From Acanthococcus lagerstroemiae (Eukaryota > Arthropoda > Insecta > Hemiptera > Eriococcidae), in the NCBI GenBank assembly GCA_031841125.1, contig CM063110.1, positions 35,727,214 through 35,791,213 of the forward strand: a stretch of DNA of 64,000 nucleotides. The letters are read 5' to 3'. The notes beneath the pieces are model-generated. The model had not been told where the DNA came from. It saw only the letters and a program-made list of their open reading frames with translations, and ran no database searches. The position numbers and the translations under genes were made by a program. Of this stretch, positions 40,101 through 55,100 are shown piece after piece (within the stretch, counting starts at the first letter, position 1; the number at the start of each line of letters is the position of its first letter).

Positions 40101-43100
40101 TTTCAATAAAAATTTGTTTCACGAATTTCTCTCGAGGGACTTTTCGTGTAATTGGAAAAAGAAACCAGGTTATCTTCTCTAGGTCACCTTGTACAAATAC
40201 TTTGAAAGCATGTGGAATTTTTGGAACATTAATGAAAATACCTGCAGGGATTCTAGAAGTACTGTAAGTTATCATACGTCGAATGCTGAATCTGAATGAC
40301 CGATGTTTATTTTTTAAGATTTGTTCACTATTCATTGCTTCTATTTTCGAATTGCGCATGCGTTGTTCGTACTATCTAACAGTACTAGGACTGTAAAAGC
40401 TTTCATGGGCGCTGCTGTGGGGAAGGGTAGACGGGTAATACTACCCAAATTTGGGGAGGAAGGGGGGGGCAAAAATAAACAAAATTACCCCCTCCCAATT
40501 CAAATGCCAATTATATTTGTACTCGTAGTTGTAAAAAATTTGTAAACGAATTAATATTATGTGATACAGCAATTAGAGTAGTACCGTACCATACACTTAA
40601 CTCGCAGTACACATACAATATGCCACAGCCCCTCCCCCACACACAAAAAAAAGAAGAAAACCCGCCGACGCCGATGAATGAGGTCAAAACTACTAAAAAA
40701 ATTACCCACCAAAAAATTTTCCAGCGACGCCTCTGAAAGCTTGAAAGCTTAATCCTGCTCCTGTAAAACAGAATTTTCTAGCGGATAAACAATACAGCTA
40801 TAAGCTTTTGAAATCCTTGAATAATTCCTCATTTGATCATTTCTTTTCTGAAACGCATAATTAAAATGTGCATTATATTTCAGGTCTTTATTCGGAGGAT
40901 ACCAACGGAGATACGGATAATATTCGCCGGAAGATGCCAAAGAGACGCACACGAACTATGTGCCGGAGCCGATAAAGAAACATTTATTTGCGAATTTTGC
41001 CATAGGCTTCCAAAGTACAACGTTAAAAAATCGTAAATTTCGCCGAAAATGACTTTAATTTTTTATTCATTTTTAACTTACTTTATCATATAATTCGTAA
41101 AATTGGTAAGTATTGCAAATACGTCCTTTAAATTGATTTTAAGTATGTGTGCTACGTTAAAATGTACAACGATTTCATTAATTCCAGCGGTCTTGCGTTT
41201 TTTTTTAGGAGGGGGGGGGATTTTTGGTCGTGGCATCTGTTCCCATTGCAGACAAATCGTTTACCAAAAAAAAAAAAAAAACATACTGCAGTCACCCTAT
41301 GGAAATTAGTTTTTTCCAATGAAAAATTTTCTACACCAGTTTTTTTAAAATAAAATTAGCTATTTACATTCTTTTTGTATCTTCTCCCTCAAATTGACGG
41401 GATACGAGTAATCTTCCACTGGCCATGAAAAATAGAGGAATAGTAGAATTTTTGATATTTTTTCAATTACACCAATTTTGAGTAACAGAGATACTTTACC
41501 TAGGACCCGTTTTTCTACTTCCCTTCTACTCATTTCTGAATATTGTCCTCCGCCTCTCCTCAATTAGCTATTAACACTCTTTCTCTATCGTTCCCCTCAA
41601 ATATCCTAATTGGAATGGGGTAAAAATATAGATCGTCATACGCCACCACCGGCCATGAAAAATTGAGGAATAGTAGAATTTTTGATATTTTTCAGAGAGA
41701 TACTACTACAATTACCCCCGGACCCCTTTTTCTGCTTTCCTTCTACTTATCTCTGAATGCTGTCCTCCATCCTCCCCTCACTCTTTAAATACTATACATG
41801 TAAGAATACGTATTTCTGTTTTGATAGTTTCATATTTGGTTGGGGTGCAGACGTCGCTGAACACCAGACAATCACGTAGCGTGACGATACAGGTGGGGAG
41901 GGCAGACCTCCTTAGCTCGGATTACAGGAGCGTGCCAATACTCCCAGTCATGATAGTTTCATGTAGGACTTCAATAATGGAACTATAAGAGCTTTTAGTA
42001 GCAAGAACGGAGAAATCCAGGTCGAGGGGGCTCGAGGTCACTGATTTTAATTTTGATATCAGTTGAACACTCAATTGAAAACTGTGGCACTACTTTAAAA
42101 AAAAAAACATTTTTGGTATATTTGATATTGTCAATAATTTTTAGATGCCACCCCTTCAGTGGAATCTTGAAAATTGGAGTGTGGATCCAAGAAATTTCAC
42201 ACATGGACTTGGCATTTCTGATATCTGAGTTCGTCTCATGGTTTGGTTTTTGTGCTTTGTAATGTTCGAAATTCAAAAGAATGTACTTTATACCCCATAT
42301 TCAACAGAGGTCATTGGCTTCCCGAATTGACTTCCATGAATTTCTCGATAGCTATTTCATTCATACACTAATAAAAACGACTTTTCATGTTCCAACCATT
42401 TTTTCGACCGAACTCGGTGTTTTGGAAACTGCAGAAGAAAATTGGAAATTATCTTATGAGGAATCTCACGTTAGGCTTGACCCCCCCCCCCCGAACCCTC
42501 TAGTAGAACTCCTCAGAATTCGACTTAAAATATTGGCTGATGGGTTTTTAGAACAAAAGAACAAGTTTAGCCGATGAGAGCAAAACATTTCAAAACCAAC
42601 CGAATTTTCGACTACCCTAATCTGTACGTATATTATTGTTCTCGAAATTAAAACATGTTTTGTCCAAAAATGTTTCTCATACAGACATTATTTAAAAATT
42701 TTAAAAATTTTAAAGAAAATCTTCATTTTTAGAGAGTGGGGGAGTCAAACCACTTTAAAAGAATTAGGAAGCAGGTGAAAGTAAGATACCGACGGGTAAT
42801 ATGGGTCATGTTTTAATATGCGCCCCTTTCCCTACTCATATCGAGAACTATGAAATATTTGAAGCATATGGCTGCACTGATTGATGTTGAGTATCATACC
42901 ATAATGCCGTACATAATTGCGGAAGTGATCTATCCACATGAATCGCATCTGTGGAAGTTTGTTTGAAAAACGTGATAAGCAAAATCGTCGAAGTTGAGAA
43001 TTCGCCGCTTTTCAAGGTGCGCCGAATCTACTTTAAGTAAACATAAGTGCGAACTTTTTTAATGATAATTAGGGAAATTTTATGAGCTTTCCGAATATAT

Positions 43101-46100
43101 AAATAATGAAAAGTCATCGAGCTCGTTTTATCCGGGAAAAGTATTTTTAACGAAAAAAGTCGTAAATGTGAATGGGCGGGTAATATTGGCATACCTATTT
43201 GAATTAATTTATTTACTCGCGAATGAGCCAAGAAACGTGTAATTTATCATTCTTATGTACATATACATATGTATTATCATCTTCAATTATAGAAATGCAT
43301 CACGGGCGACATCGTAAGAAATTATATGACTTTCATTAAATTGTCGTTCATTGAAGCTTGTTTACTCTTCCTTTTGTTTCCAGTGACTTGAACTTTCGAG
43401 AGAAAAAGGTTTATTATCAGTTGTACCCTGAATCAGCAATTGCTAAAATACTGCCCCTTTCCCTCTATGAGATAATAATGTATAGGAAAAATCAATCACC
43501 GGAAAAAATTATGTATTTTCTGATTTTTTTCACCCCGGTTTTCAGCATTACAGAAAAAATTAAACATCCATGCCCACTTGCTCCTATTATGTGAGTTTTG
43601 ACTTTAATATGGGCCACCCAAGCCTTTTTTAATTCGGCTCTGGACGGCTGTAAATTGACTTTCTGAAGTGTTCGTGCACATATTCTGATAGTATATTGAC
43701 CCCACTAAACTTTCCCCTTTGTACAATGTCAAAAGAACAAAAACTTGGCTCACCAGAGCGACTCCCGCTAAGGGGGCCCATATTACCCGTCGGTACCTTA
43801 CCTAATAACTTTTTAGCATTTTACGTGCTTTTACTACTGGGTATACTTGAACGAAAACTGTAACGCTCCCCACGACACGCTCCTGTTATACTTATATGCT
43901 TTCACTACACTGAGTATACTTGAGTAAAACCGGTTTTACCATTTCGTAGCATTTTGTTGAGAATACCTTATCAATCGTGAAACTGGAGCCTTAGCATGTT
44001 ATATTCTTTTAATACTGGATAGGTATACGTGAAGGAAAACCATAACGCTCCCCTCGACTCGAAGCTCGACCGTACAATGGTATGTGGAGCGCGAAGCGTA
44101 GCACTAAGTGTCTCTGTAGGAGACACGTATTTTGAGAGGTTCTTGGAGGAAGTGGTCCAGACGACCGTAATCGAAGTGTATAGGATTTGGAGGACTAATG
44201 AGGCAGCACCGGCCAAGGGTCCTTGTAACCAGGATCGTAGTAATTCTCATCCCTCAGGCACACAGAACACTCAGAGTGTCCCTCCACTGTGCCGAGAAGA
44301 TGCCTCCCGCCACTATAAGGCTACTCAGAATGGGCTTAATATAGGCAGCCCCAGGAGCGACTATACTTCAGCGAAAACCTCGTGTTCTGCTTTTACTACT
44401 GGATATACTTGAGCCCCAGACATGCTCCCCCCGACTTTTATGGGTATTCGGGACATCATTCCCAATAACTTCTAAAAAGTCTTTTACAGCAATACATTCC
44501 CAGAACCTTCCCAATTGGACTGGCCTAGAATGAATGATGTAATAAAAATGAAAAATAATGTAACTCCGGAGTGTAATGTGATGACTAAAGCCACATCCGA
44601 AGAATCGCAGAATTATTCCGAATGAATGTACCGAAAATTGATAGGGGTACCCTTAACATATAGCTGAAGAATCCATTTTCTCGCACTCAGTTCACAATCG
44701 TACACAGTTCGAGATCTAGTGAACGAGCTCAACGATTCATTTTCCGACTGACATCCCCAATACGTGCAACTGTTCTCCCGTTGCGTGTCGAAGTTACACG
44801 AGCAAATTTTAAAAAACGAGTAAGTGAAATAGAAAAGTATGCCAAGCATTACAGTGCACAGGCCAAATATCGAATATAAAGAGACGATTAAGAAACGGCA
44901 TAAAATAAAAATAGTAAATGTCAAATAACTGTATAGGGCCTACTATACCTCTATAGTGTGTATAAAATATTGAAAAATTGCATTCTACTATTGTACAGCT
45001 ACTGAATAAAACTTCTATACGTGCAGTTAATTTATACAAAAAAAGGGAAAAAAAATTATTAAAATCAAAAGCGACGTTAAACTTTGTAACTGCGCGCGAT
45101 CCGGTAAAGAGATATAGGTAATTATGTAACACAATCTAAATGGAAATGTGTAGGCTAAGGTACTTAATACGAGGTCGATAATAAGTATATGTATAGTTCG
45201 TTCAGTACCTGAGGCCGAGATTAAAGTCATTTCGGAACTGGACAAAGAATCGCTGCCTTGATTAGAACTAGTACTATGAGGCGACTTCGGTTGGTAGATC
45301 AACGTTTGCGTCGAGGCGGCTAATGGTTTGTCGACAGAATTTTGCGTATCATTATCCTGCTCATGTTTCAACAACCCTACATCTACTTCCGAACACGAAC
45401 TAATCTCCGCTTGAACTTTACTCATCAACCGCGCGAAATGAACCTTTTTCTCGTATTTGTTATTTAACTCGGGTCTCTTATCTGAAAGAACAGTGTAAAA
45501 AACGTTTTCCATTTCGGTCGTGTCTCTCGGTACTATCGTATTGTGTGATGGCGTAAAAATGTATAATTTTTTTCTTTGTTTCAACCAGCAGTGTATGTGA
45601 TAGCTCCGTCGCCAGTGTGAGGAATGAGTCACAGATCATATGTGGGTAACATGGGAGGAAGCGGATTAACTCTGAAGTGGTATAGCCTAGCTCTTCGATT
45701 TTAACCCAAGTACATCCTGCTTAGTCATCGCGGATTGACTGATCATTCTTTGCAGAAGATAACCACAAGTCGACGGTTCCGTGTAAGAACTGGTCAAGTT
45801 TATTCGCTTTCAGTGACAGATTATGTTAATCAGCAACCGATATGATCGTGGTTAGCATGGTCTGTTACTGCAGTAAAACAGACTTGAATGCTTCTTGCAC
45901 TGAGCTTCCAATTGCAACTCGTACAGTAGGAATTGTATTCATCTCATCTGTCATAATGATTCTCATACATGTTGCACAAACCATTAATAACTTCCGCAAA
46001 CTAAAAAGACTGCTAACCAAAACCGAAAAAAATACGGTTTTATCGCCTTTACAGTCTCGCTGAAGTAACTTGCTCTCTTCAGCTACACACCATCGAACTC

Positions 46101-49100
46101 AATATCAGAACCATAAACACATAACAATTTATATCAACAGGCTCGTGACAAGTTTCTTTTTGGCTTTCGGGGTCGGGGCAAATATTTTAGTAACTGAACT
46201 ACTGCCGCCACCAGATCAGCTAGCTTGGATCCGTATTTTAAAATTTCATTTCTCTATCATATCAGGCAGCAGCCACTTCCCAGGTCGCTGTAGAAATAAA
46301 TAATAATAATAATGATATAGAAATGAAATAATATAAACCGAACATAAAACATAATCGGTAGAATTGGTTAACGTGACACGATAAACAGGAAACAAAATAA
46401 AAGCTAAATGAGAGAATTAATAGAAAATTCACTGACTAGGACCGTAATCAGCGGAGGGGAAGGCACAATGGAGCATTACCGTCCTCGCGAAACTGAAAAT
46501 CATTTATCATTTCCCATTTCCATCTCCAAGTATCCCACCCCGAAACTTGTGTACATACTTACTACTGTAGAAGAAATAAACACAGTTTTTTGTTGTTCTT
46601 TTTGAAAAGTTTGCTGAATTTTCAGCAATTTACGAGAAAATAACGCGGTCTACATTTTTTTGAAGCTGGCCAACGGGTGTTCAGTTGAGTACGTTAAGCC
46701 AACAGGCGATGATGGTATTCGGCGAAAACAAAAATCGGCTTACACGTACGTACACGGCCTACACTCAAGATTGACGGGGCTACACATAGTCAAAGTTCGA
46801 AAAATAGTGAATTCTCATTGCGAGTCTGACTATTGATTTAATTTAGTACCCCCTCCCCCATGATAATCAACTGATAGAGCATTCAACAATATTCTAGGTT
46901 TACCTACTCAAATAAATTGCCTTCCTTGAATAAACGCGAAAACGTAAGAGGTTCCGAAGATGGTATCCCTGCCGTGAACCTGCCTGAAAAGGTGATCATG
47001 AACGTTATCACCATAAGAATACATGTAACTTGAATTCGCTTTTTCTGGTCAGTAAAATGTTCGCTTGGGTCATATAATAGATGAATTCAGAGATTGAGGT
47101 CTCTAGTTTTCATTTATGAACGTAAAAAGGCTCCACTTTCTATGTATTAGTTGTTTACAAGCGACAAGCGCGTTTTGTACCAATGATAAGCCGCCATAAG
47201 AAAAACAGTAATTTAGAAATCAACGTATTCATCCAACTGGAGCGAATACAATGCATTAATTTACCTTCCATCATAAACTAGAAACTTCAAGCTTCAATTT
47301 GGAACGTTGTATGACTCAAAAAAACTGTTTTCAGCAAATACGAAAGCTTCAAGATTTACCAGTTTTACACATATTCTTATGGGAACATCAACCTTGATCA
47401 CCTTTTCAAAAGTCGACACTAGCGAACCTGGTCACAATTTTCTCGCTTATACGAGAGGCGTCCAGGGACAGTATTATTGAAGCGTTATAGCGATGTTACG
47501 GATAACATAACATTCACTTGAAAGGGATGTTATCCGTAACATCGCGAAAACGTTTCAATAATACTACCCCAGAAAGTAAGGTTACAAGGGCTCTGTAGGA
47601 CGTAGAGAATTTTGTTTTTCAAATGTGACACGCCTGGCGTGTAGAGATGTTCTTAACGAACACAACAAGCGGTCTGGCTCTTCAGTACGCACTACTGCCA
47701 ACCTCAAGATAAATCTTGAGACAAAATTTCAAGCCTTCTAAGAAAATCTCAAGAGTTCTCAAGAATTTACATAAGACTGAGTGTATATGCATTGCTTCTT
47801 CAAATTCTTCACTTCCAAAATTTGGGAAATGGAAAATTCATCACTTTATGGGAGTACCAAATAAGCGCTCAGATTTTACATAGCAATAGAAATAAGAAAA
47901 GAGCCCACAGTGGCATCAAAATGTTCTAAGAAAAAGGCATAAGCAATGAAATTTTTTTCTCTCTTCTTCACAATATTCAAGAATAAAAGTGAAAAGAAGA
48001 AGGAAATTTTTTAGAATTCTCGACAGAACTAAGGGTGCAGGGGGTAAAACAACAAATGTGACGAGTCAGTAAACATTTAATTGTTGAAAAACAAAGAAAA
48101 GGCGAAAATTTTTGTCTCAAGATTTTTTACGAAGAATTCTGGGATTTTTGAACAGGCTTGGTTGGCAGCACTGTCAGTACGTTGAGACATGTCGTTGCAA
48201 GAACCAGAACCGTCAACAAGTTCATCAGCCGCTAGCCTTATCTACCGCACGTGCGAGATTCGCAAATTTCTTGAACGATTTGAGAAGGAGGGTGAAAGCT
48301 TTCTTGACTCAATTGTGAAACTTGCATGCGTCACTCAAGGTAGTCTCTTCAGTGGCGCCATAACCATTCTCCTTTTGCCAAAAAGTTCAAGATCCAGTTT
48401 TTCCGAGAGAAAAATCATAGCGTACGTCTTCTGAGAAGAGGGGTCTTGTTGGTCGACATTATACTCAAAGGAACCACCATCAATGCGAAAATGCATACTG
48501 TGAGACCTTGAAGAAGTCGAGAAAAAAAAATTAAAGACAAAACGAAAAGGATGCTGACTCGCGGTGTGTATTTCCTTCATGACAATGCCAGACCCATATT
48601 AGTCACTTATGCGTCATTTGGATGGAATACTGTCACTCACCCACCCTACTCCCCAAACCTAGCGCCTTCATATTACCATCTTTTTATGAAACTGAAGGAG
48701 TTTTTGGGTGGACACTGACTTTCAAGCGATGAGAGGAGGTGAAACAGACAGTGGAAACGTGGCTTTGTAAGCCGGAGCGGAACGTCTTCAACGAGGGCAT
48801 CAGAAAACTTGTGCCCAGGCTTCGAGAGCGTGTTGACCTTGAAGGCGATTATGTAGAGAAATAGAGGTATGTTTTTACACATATTTTGTAAATATTATAA
48901 AAATATAATGCATATTCGATTTTCCACAGCTGTTGCAACCTTACTTTCTGGACGCCCCTGGTATAAGACAGATTTACTGAGATAAATTGCCTACCTTCGA
49001 TATAGAAAAGGCTACGCTAGCGGCAGAATTTTTATCATAAAATTTCAGTACAATTTTTGGAGTGCACAACTTTCAATTTTTGTGGCCCTGCAATTTTGAA

Positions 49101-52100
49101 GACGGGCAACGGGTGGTAATAATATTTTCGTTCCATTTTCAGTCGGCTATGTACTGTTACCTTTCAAGAAGGTTGCGAATTATTTGTCACACATAAAATT
49201 CAATTCCCAAATTTGGAAAATTTCATAAAATGTAAAACTTTACAGTTTTTGAAAGAATGTTTTTCAAGCCTAATGCCATTCTTTGTCAAAGTGCCTTTAG
49301 GTCTGACGCGATGCCCGAAAAGATGGATTCCAGTACCTGAGATACAATGTAGCGAGGATCACTTCGGCATGCGTGCACTGCTCCACTCCCTACCAAACAT
49401 TCTTGTCAAAGATTTTAATGAGAAGCAGTTTTTCTACAGCAAACCCGAAATGACGAGGTGACCCGAAAATAGTTCTCCCTTTGTCAAAATAAGGACCACC
49501 CTAGGGCTCACAGTGTTTGCTGACTTACTAGTAGGGTACTCTAATAAACGATAGATAGAATCGATGGCCGCCATTTTGGTTTTTGTTGACCTTTTGCGAA
49601 TAGTTATCAGTGTATAATGTTATCTTGTGTTGAACGTCTTAAAATAACGTCGTTTATCTGCACTAATTGGGACCGAGGGTTGTGCGGATAAAAAATTTTG
49701 CGGTCAACCGAAATTGTGTATATTCAATGCAAAAAAACATGACTAAGATTAATTTTTCATCATACAGTATAACTTAGAGTAAATATTTAATAAAAGATAC
49801 ACAATTTCAGTACTATGCAAGTAAATACCGGACTCAGTCAGTCAAAAACGGTCAGGTTATAAACAGTTTCAGATAGTTGTGATTTTTTCTTTTTTTTTGG
49901 ACGTGTGCGGATAATTGACGTGCGGATAAACGACGTTTCACTGTATATACACTGATAAATACTCGCAAAAGATCAAAAATCAAAATAACGGCCATCGATT
50001 TCACCAATTGCTTATTTATAGTACCCTGTGACTAGGAGAAAAGTTAAACACCCACCGAGCCAGATTTGTTGGAAGGGGGAGGGGCGACCATTCACTGCTT
50101 CCTTGTTCCACCGAACCTGCACATAAATGTTGAAATAAAAAGAGATAAAGTGACGAACAGAAGTAAGGGAGATCGGATAGAAATGAATTGACTGAACTAA
50201 TAGATGAAAAAGGAAGAAACGAAAGACGCGCCGAATTAGTAGACATGAAATAACGAAACTGACAGAATTTATCGAAACTGAAGAAATGACCAACCGATGT
50301 ATAATGACAGACAAGAAAACAATGATGCACGAATCAAAAGAATATCGACAGCCAGGTATAATAGTAATGATAGATACCGACAGTGGCGTAGCTAGGAGTT
50401 TCCCGGGGGGGGGGGCAATATAAGATTTTCAAGGGAGAAATATTCAACATTTAGGTATTTTTTAAAAATCACCGATATTAGAGGACTATTTTAACATATT
50501 GGGGGGCACGTACTCCCCGTGCCCCCCCTACGCTACACCACTGGATACCGAGGATGAAATTAAAGACAGAAATAGAGGAAAAATACAAAAATAATAAAAG
50601 TAATACATTTGAGTGATATGAAAAAAGTGAAAGAAATTATACCAAGTGGCAAATACGAAGCCTTCTACCCTCCGAAAAAACAGATCTCAAAGAAGTGTCA
50701 ACTTTTCTTTTCCATATTTTTAGACGATTTTAAGAATTCGCAGCAGCTGATAAATTTGGATTCTCAGTAAATAAATTAATTAATTAAAAAAAAAAAAAAA
50801 AGAGGAAAAAATTAGAATTTCTCTCAAAGTCTTTTGGTCCTTCGCTAAATCCTAAATGACAGAACTTACAAAAAAAAAATGGAAAACAGAAATGGAAGAC
50901 ATGAAATGAATTCTGAATTTGAGAGAACTGACATAGAAATGGTTGGGGATGGTGGAATAACATTCAAAGTCAGAAATTGTAATAATAGCAGAGAGAAATG
51001 AAAGAAAAGTCAGACATCTGTGAGGCGGTCTGTAAAAAGGTACCGTATGTCGGCGAATTTGTTTTTGATTTTTTTGTAGAATCTAACAGAGCACAAGTGT
51101 ACCTGCATTTCAAAATAAAATTAATTCTCTAGCTTCGATACAGACTGAAACACCAATAGCTGAAGTATGAAGATGTAAAATCTTAATTTTGAGAAAAATG
51201 CGTTCAAAATTGTATAACAGAAACATACATGAAAAAATATATGTCTCGGCATCTACCGCGCCAATATCCGTCTCAAATTTTGCTGTAATATCCCATGACC
51301 ATATATCAAAACATCCTACAAGGTTCGCCGTCCATGCGTGTATGTAGAGGAATACAACTACGAAGATGACAGTTTGTACGAAGAACAAGTGAAGTGTTGG
51401 TTTTGAAAAACTGGTAAGTCCGAAAACGAAGTTCTGTAAGGGTAAGGGTACCAAATATGGCCTACTTTTTTCGAACCCCAAAAGTCACCCTCAAAGTTAA
51501 AATAAACCGAAACTTTTACATCTAGGAGGTAGAGGGAACCTTTAGGTACAACCTCCTCAATTTTGAGGTCCGAAGTTCAAAAAGTTCAGGAGTTATTAAA
51601 TTTTTTCTCAAAAGATCCAAAATCAAAGTTTGAAAAAATGGTATCCTAATATCGCCACCTACAACCTATGTTGATATCGCAACTTTAAAGTCGTGTCGAA
51701 GCCACAGATTTGAAAATACAGCTTTCCCGTTTGCATAATACCATCCCTTGGAGTTTTCTTAGTCGGATTAAATATTTTTCAAATTTTTTCCGCCGTGAGG
51801 GGTGGAGGGGGATTGAAATAAATAAAATTGCACACCAGGTTCCAAAAAAAAAAAACAGAATTAATAAAAATATTCCCAGTGAGGAAGGAGGGGGGTCTCT
51901 GAACCCTCGAAATACAATTTTGAAAACATGTTCTCGCAAACATAAAATGGGGAGCCAACGGGGGGGGGGAGCTAATTTTTCAAAATTATTGAGCGAGATA
52001 TCGAAATTTAAGTTCTTTGAATCCCCGAGTTCATTTCTAAGGTCGTTTTCCCAGAAAACCAAGAAGGGGCTCGTGAGGGGCAAATTTGAGAATTTCCAAG

Positions 52101-55100
52101 TGGGGTATCAAAATGTATGTTTTTTCTGGCACGTTTGACATAATCTTTCAATGTAGACTTCAGTACACGGTGTGTGTTAGATACTTTCAAAAGATCCATC
52201 TCTTTCTTCAGAACACTTTCTACTATGCAAAATCCATGCATTGTTTGGTCCAAGTCCAACGGTTTTCCACAGTACTCGATATAATACTGCAAAAAAATTC
52301 GACTAGTATGGTTTTGAATGGGGTGATATTAGGGCACTTTCAATGTTTTTAGAGAAAATTTCAAAAATGCAAGAAAAACTAACCTGAACCCGATAGTATG
52401 GAGTGTTCTGAACCCATAAATGCATTCATTAAATTTTTTCTGCGGCGTAATTTGAAAATAATCACTCGTTTGTAGCAGACATGCAAAATTTTCCAACTTC
52501 ACAAAACAGATTTTGTTCAATAAAATTTTTATGCGTGGGTTTCGGAACGCGACTTTCTCTACAGCATGAAAGGACCACAAAATACATTACTCGTATAGTA
52601 CCATAATCACCAGTCAGATCATGTCATAAACAGACGAGATATTGAGGTGGGCGATATTAGGGAACTAGGCGATATTTGGTACCTTTATCTTTAAGGTCAT
52701 ACATTTGAAAACAATGGACTCATCGGTAAAGTGATAATAATTCTTATGCGCTGCTGAAATAATAACGCGCACAAACATGAACAAGATCAAATCGACTTAT
52801 GGAGCCTTTTCCGAATACCAGCCTGTAGATCGTAATTCATTTGAAAACTTGAAGTATCACGTTTCTAGACGACTATTTTGTCTACTGTATGTACACTGTG
52901 GTCAAGTGGGTCTAGAAACTAGTTTCCGCTGAAATTCGAAAAACGGAATTAACGCATTTTGTGCTATAGGGCAAAATTCACTTTCCTAACATATGGTACC
53001 TTTCCACCGAACGTCTCATATACGTTCCAAAAATATGTCTTCTCACATTAATACTTTCGAAAAAAACATTTTCTCAGAAATTTACATTTTTGAAGTGAGA
53101 CATTTTTCTGTCCCTCTTTCCCCTCTATAATTTTAACGTATTCTTGTACCAGAGACCTATAAGATTATAGATTTATAAAAATGAATATAATAGCAGAATC
53201 AGCAGAAATAGAAGGAGAATCGAAAAGTATGAATGCTAAAAACATCGATAAGGCGCAGTGGAACAGGAAGCAAGGGATGTTCGTCGTCCTCCATATGGAA
53301 TCTTACTCCTTCTCCTGAAAATAATCTTCGATTCATTATGACAAGTCTTTATACTCTTCCTCCTTTTCGTGCTAATTTCAAAAATGAAAAATAACTTGTC
53401 AAAATCGGGGTCCTAAGTAAGTAATATTTAAACATGGGAGACTTTTTTTCACTTGCCATTCCCAAGTATGAACACTGAATCTTGCCTTCCTCTCCCCTCA
53501 AGTTGAAACTTTTTTTCAGCGCCTGGAAACAACTGTGACATATGATAGAAATAAGACATAAATAAAAGTATTAACCGAAATACGAACGTTAAACGACTAA
53601 AATCCTAAAATGAGGAAAACAGAACAAATTACAAAAATGAAGGTGTTTCAGTAATGGAGACCAAAATGACTGAAATTCTAGCATCGTAATCTTTTCCAAG
53701 TTCAATTATGATTTCAATAAGATTATCCCGAGACTATGTTTACCAATTTTTTGCATAAAAAGCGACCCACTCAAGCTGTAGGAGCATCACTTCCTCTATT
53801 AGTGATTCACGAGGCAGCCATTCTTTCATAACCCTCGCCATTTCTACATTACTAATCCTCAGAAACCTGCTATTTCCTCACTCGTAATATTACCTTATAT
53901 CGGCAGGCAAACTCATACAGTCTTAACTCCGTGACAGAAGATAACCTTTAAAATTTCACTGTGACTGAACTACAGCTTTTTGAAACTTATGGCATTGTTT
54001 CTGTAACTGGTCGTTAAATCAGTAAAACTTGCTGTCGTTCACTACTGCAAGTAACAAGCTCACGAAAAGCAAACTTTTTACACGTCTATAAATTATACAA
54101 CATAACTCTAAATAGAGAAATGCGGGTCGAGTCTTGTTCATAGGAAATCTATGGCGAAACTTCAAATTACGTGTTCGGTGCTAATCTTCCCGACAATAAA
54201 GTGAACTCTAGGCTAGCCTTTCGATTTCAAGCGAATAATGTCTTCACTGTAAAAAGCCCGCAAATACCATTTTCATATTTTATACCTAGTATAAAAATGC
54301 TGAGATATTATCGGCACTTCAGCTAAAAAGCGTTGTAATTTAGGCGTGTGTTGGAATTCAAAAGGAAAGATGAATTCTAAATAAGGTAACTTCGGTAAGA
54401 CGTCTCGTAGTCTCGTTAAAACGTGAATGCGTGTAAGTTAAAAATTATACATTTTTTCCCCCTAAATTCAACTTCCGAATGAAAGTTTTAACGAGTACTG
54501 ATAGTGATGAATAAATCGAAAACTAACTGCCCCTGGCTCAGAGTACGAATGGACAACTAATACAGAAAATATCATAAAAAGTCAAACATAAGAAAAGAGA
54601 AATATTCACATTAAAAAATGTAAAAAAACATTTTACAAGAAGTGATTATAGCAATCTGAGTATCGATATAGTAGAATAATTATTTCAAAGCGATCATTTT
54701 TAAAAAAGAAAGAAAAAAACGTAAGTATGCATTTAAATACATGCGAAAAAAGTATTAGTTGAACAACAGGTACCTGATTTTCGGTCAATTTTGGGGAATA
54801 TGAAAGACGTCTCCTCGCATAGCCTTTCTGTGTTCTCTTTGACGGCGGTAGAGTTCTCCTGCAGCTCGATGATTTCTATCTTCCTGTCTTGATCTAGTTT
54901 ATTTTCGTCCACCGATGAGCTCTGCTTCTTCAATAAAGACTTATCCATAGACTTCTTGCGATGGCTGGCGCTATTTCGATGTTTATAGGACATTTGCGAC
55001 CCTGCAAATGCGGTTAACACCATTAATACGTTGAAAAAGAATCAAATCGGTTACTTTCTCGTTTTGTTCTTCATGAAGTTAAAACAATGCAATTGATTAC

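Larger units (their letters stand above)
36496..45208. other. Intron 9 (~8.7 kb)
   Basis: Contains two tandem duplications, one hAT MITE, one TA-flanked element and a repeat cluster. 36,496-38,675 and 44,440-45,208 hold no recognisable feature. Confidence 0.75.
45482..54773. other. Intron 8 (~9.3 kb)
   Basis: Holds the mariner, several MITEs and a TA-flanked element. 45,482-47,450 and 52,690-54,773 have no exon-like frames and no repeat I can define. Confidence 0.75.

Noticed and set aside
44029..44412. 127-codon plus-strand frame
   Set aside because: It runs across a cluster of non-coding dispersed repeats. No domain seen.
50012..50330. Two overlapping minus-strand frames of about 100 codons
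   Set aside because: Overlapping frames in AT-rich intron with no protein-like conservation pattern.
51110..51481. 123-codon hydrophobic minus frame
   Set aside because: It straddles the boundary of a TIR element and has no splice support or homologue that I recognise.
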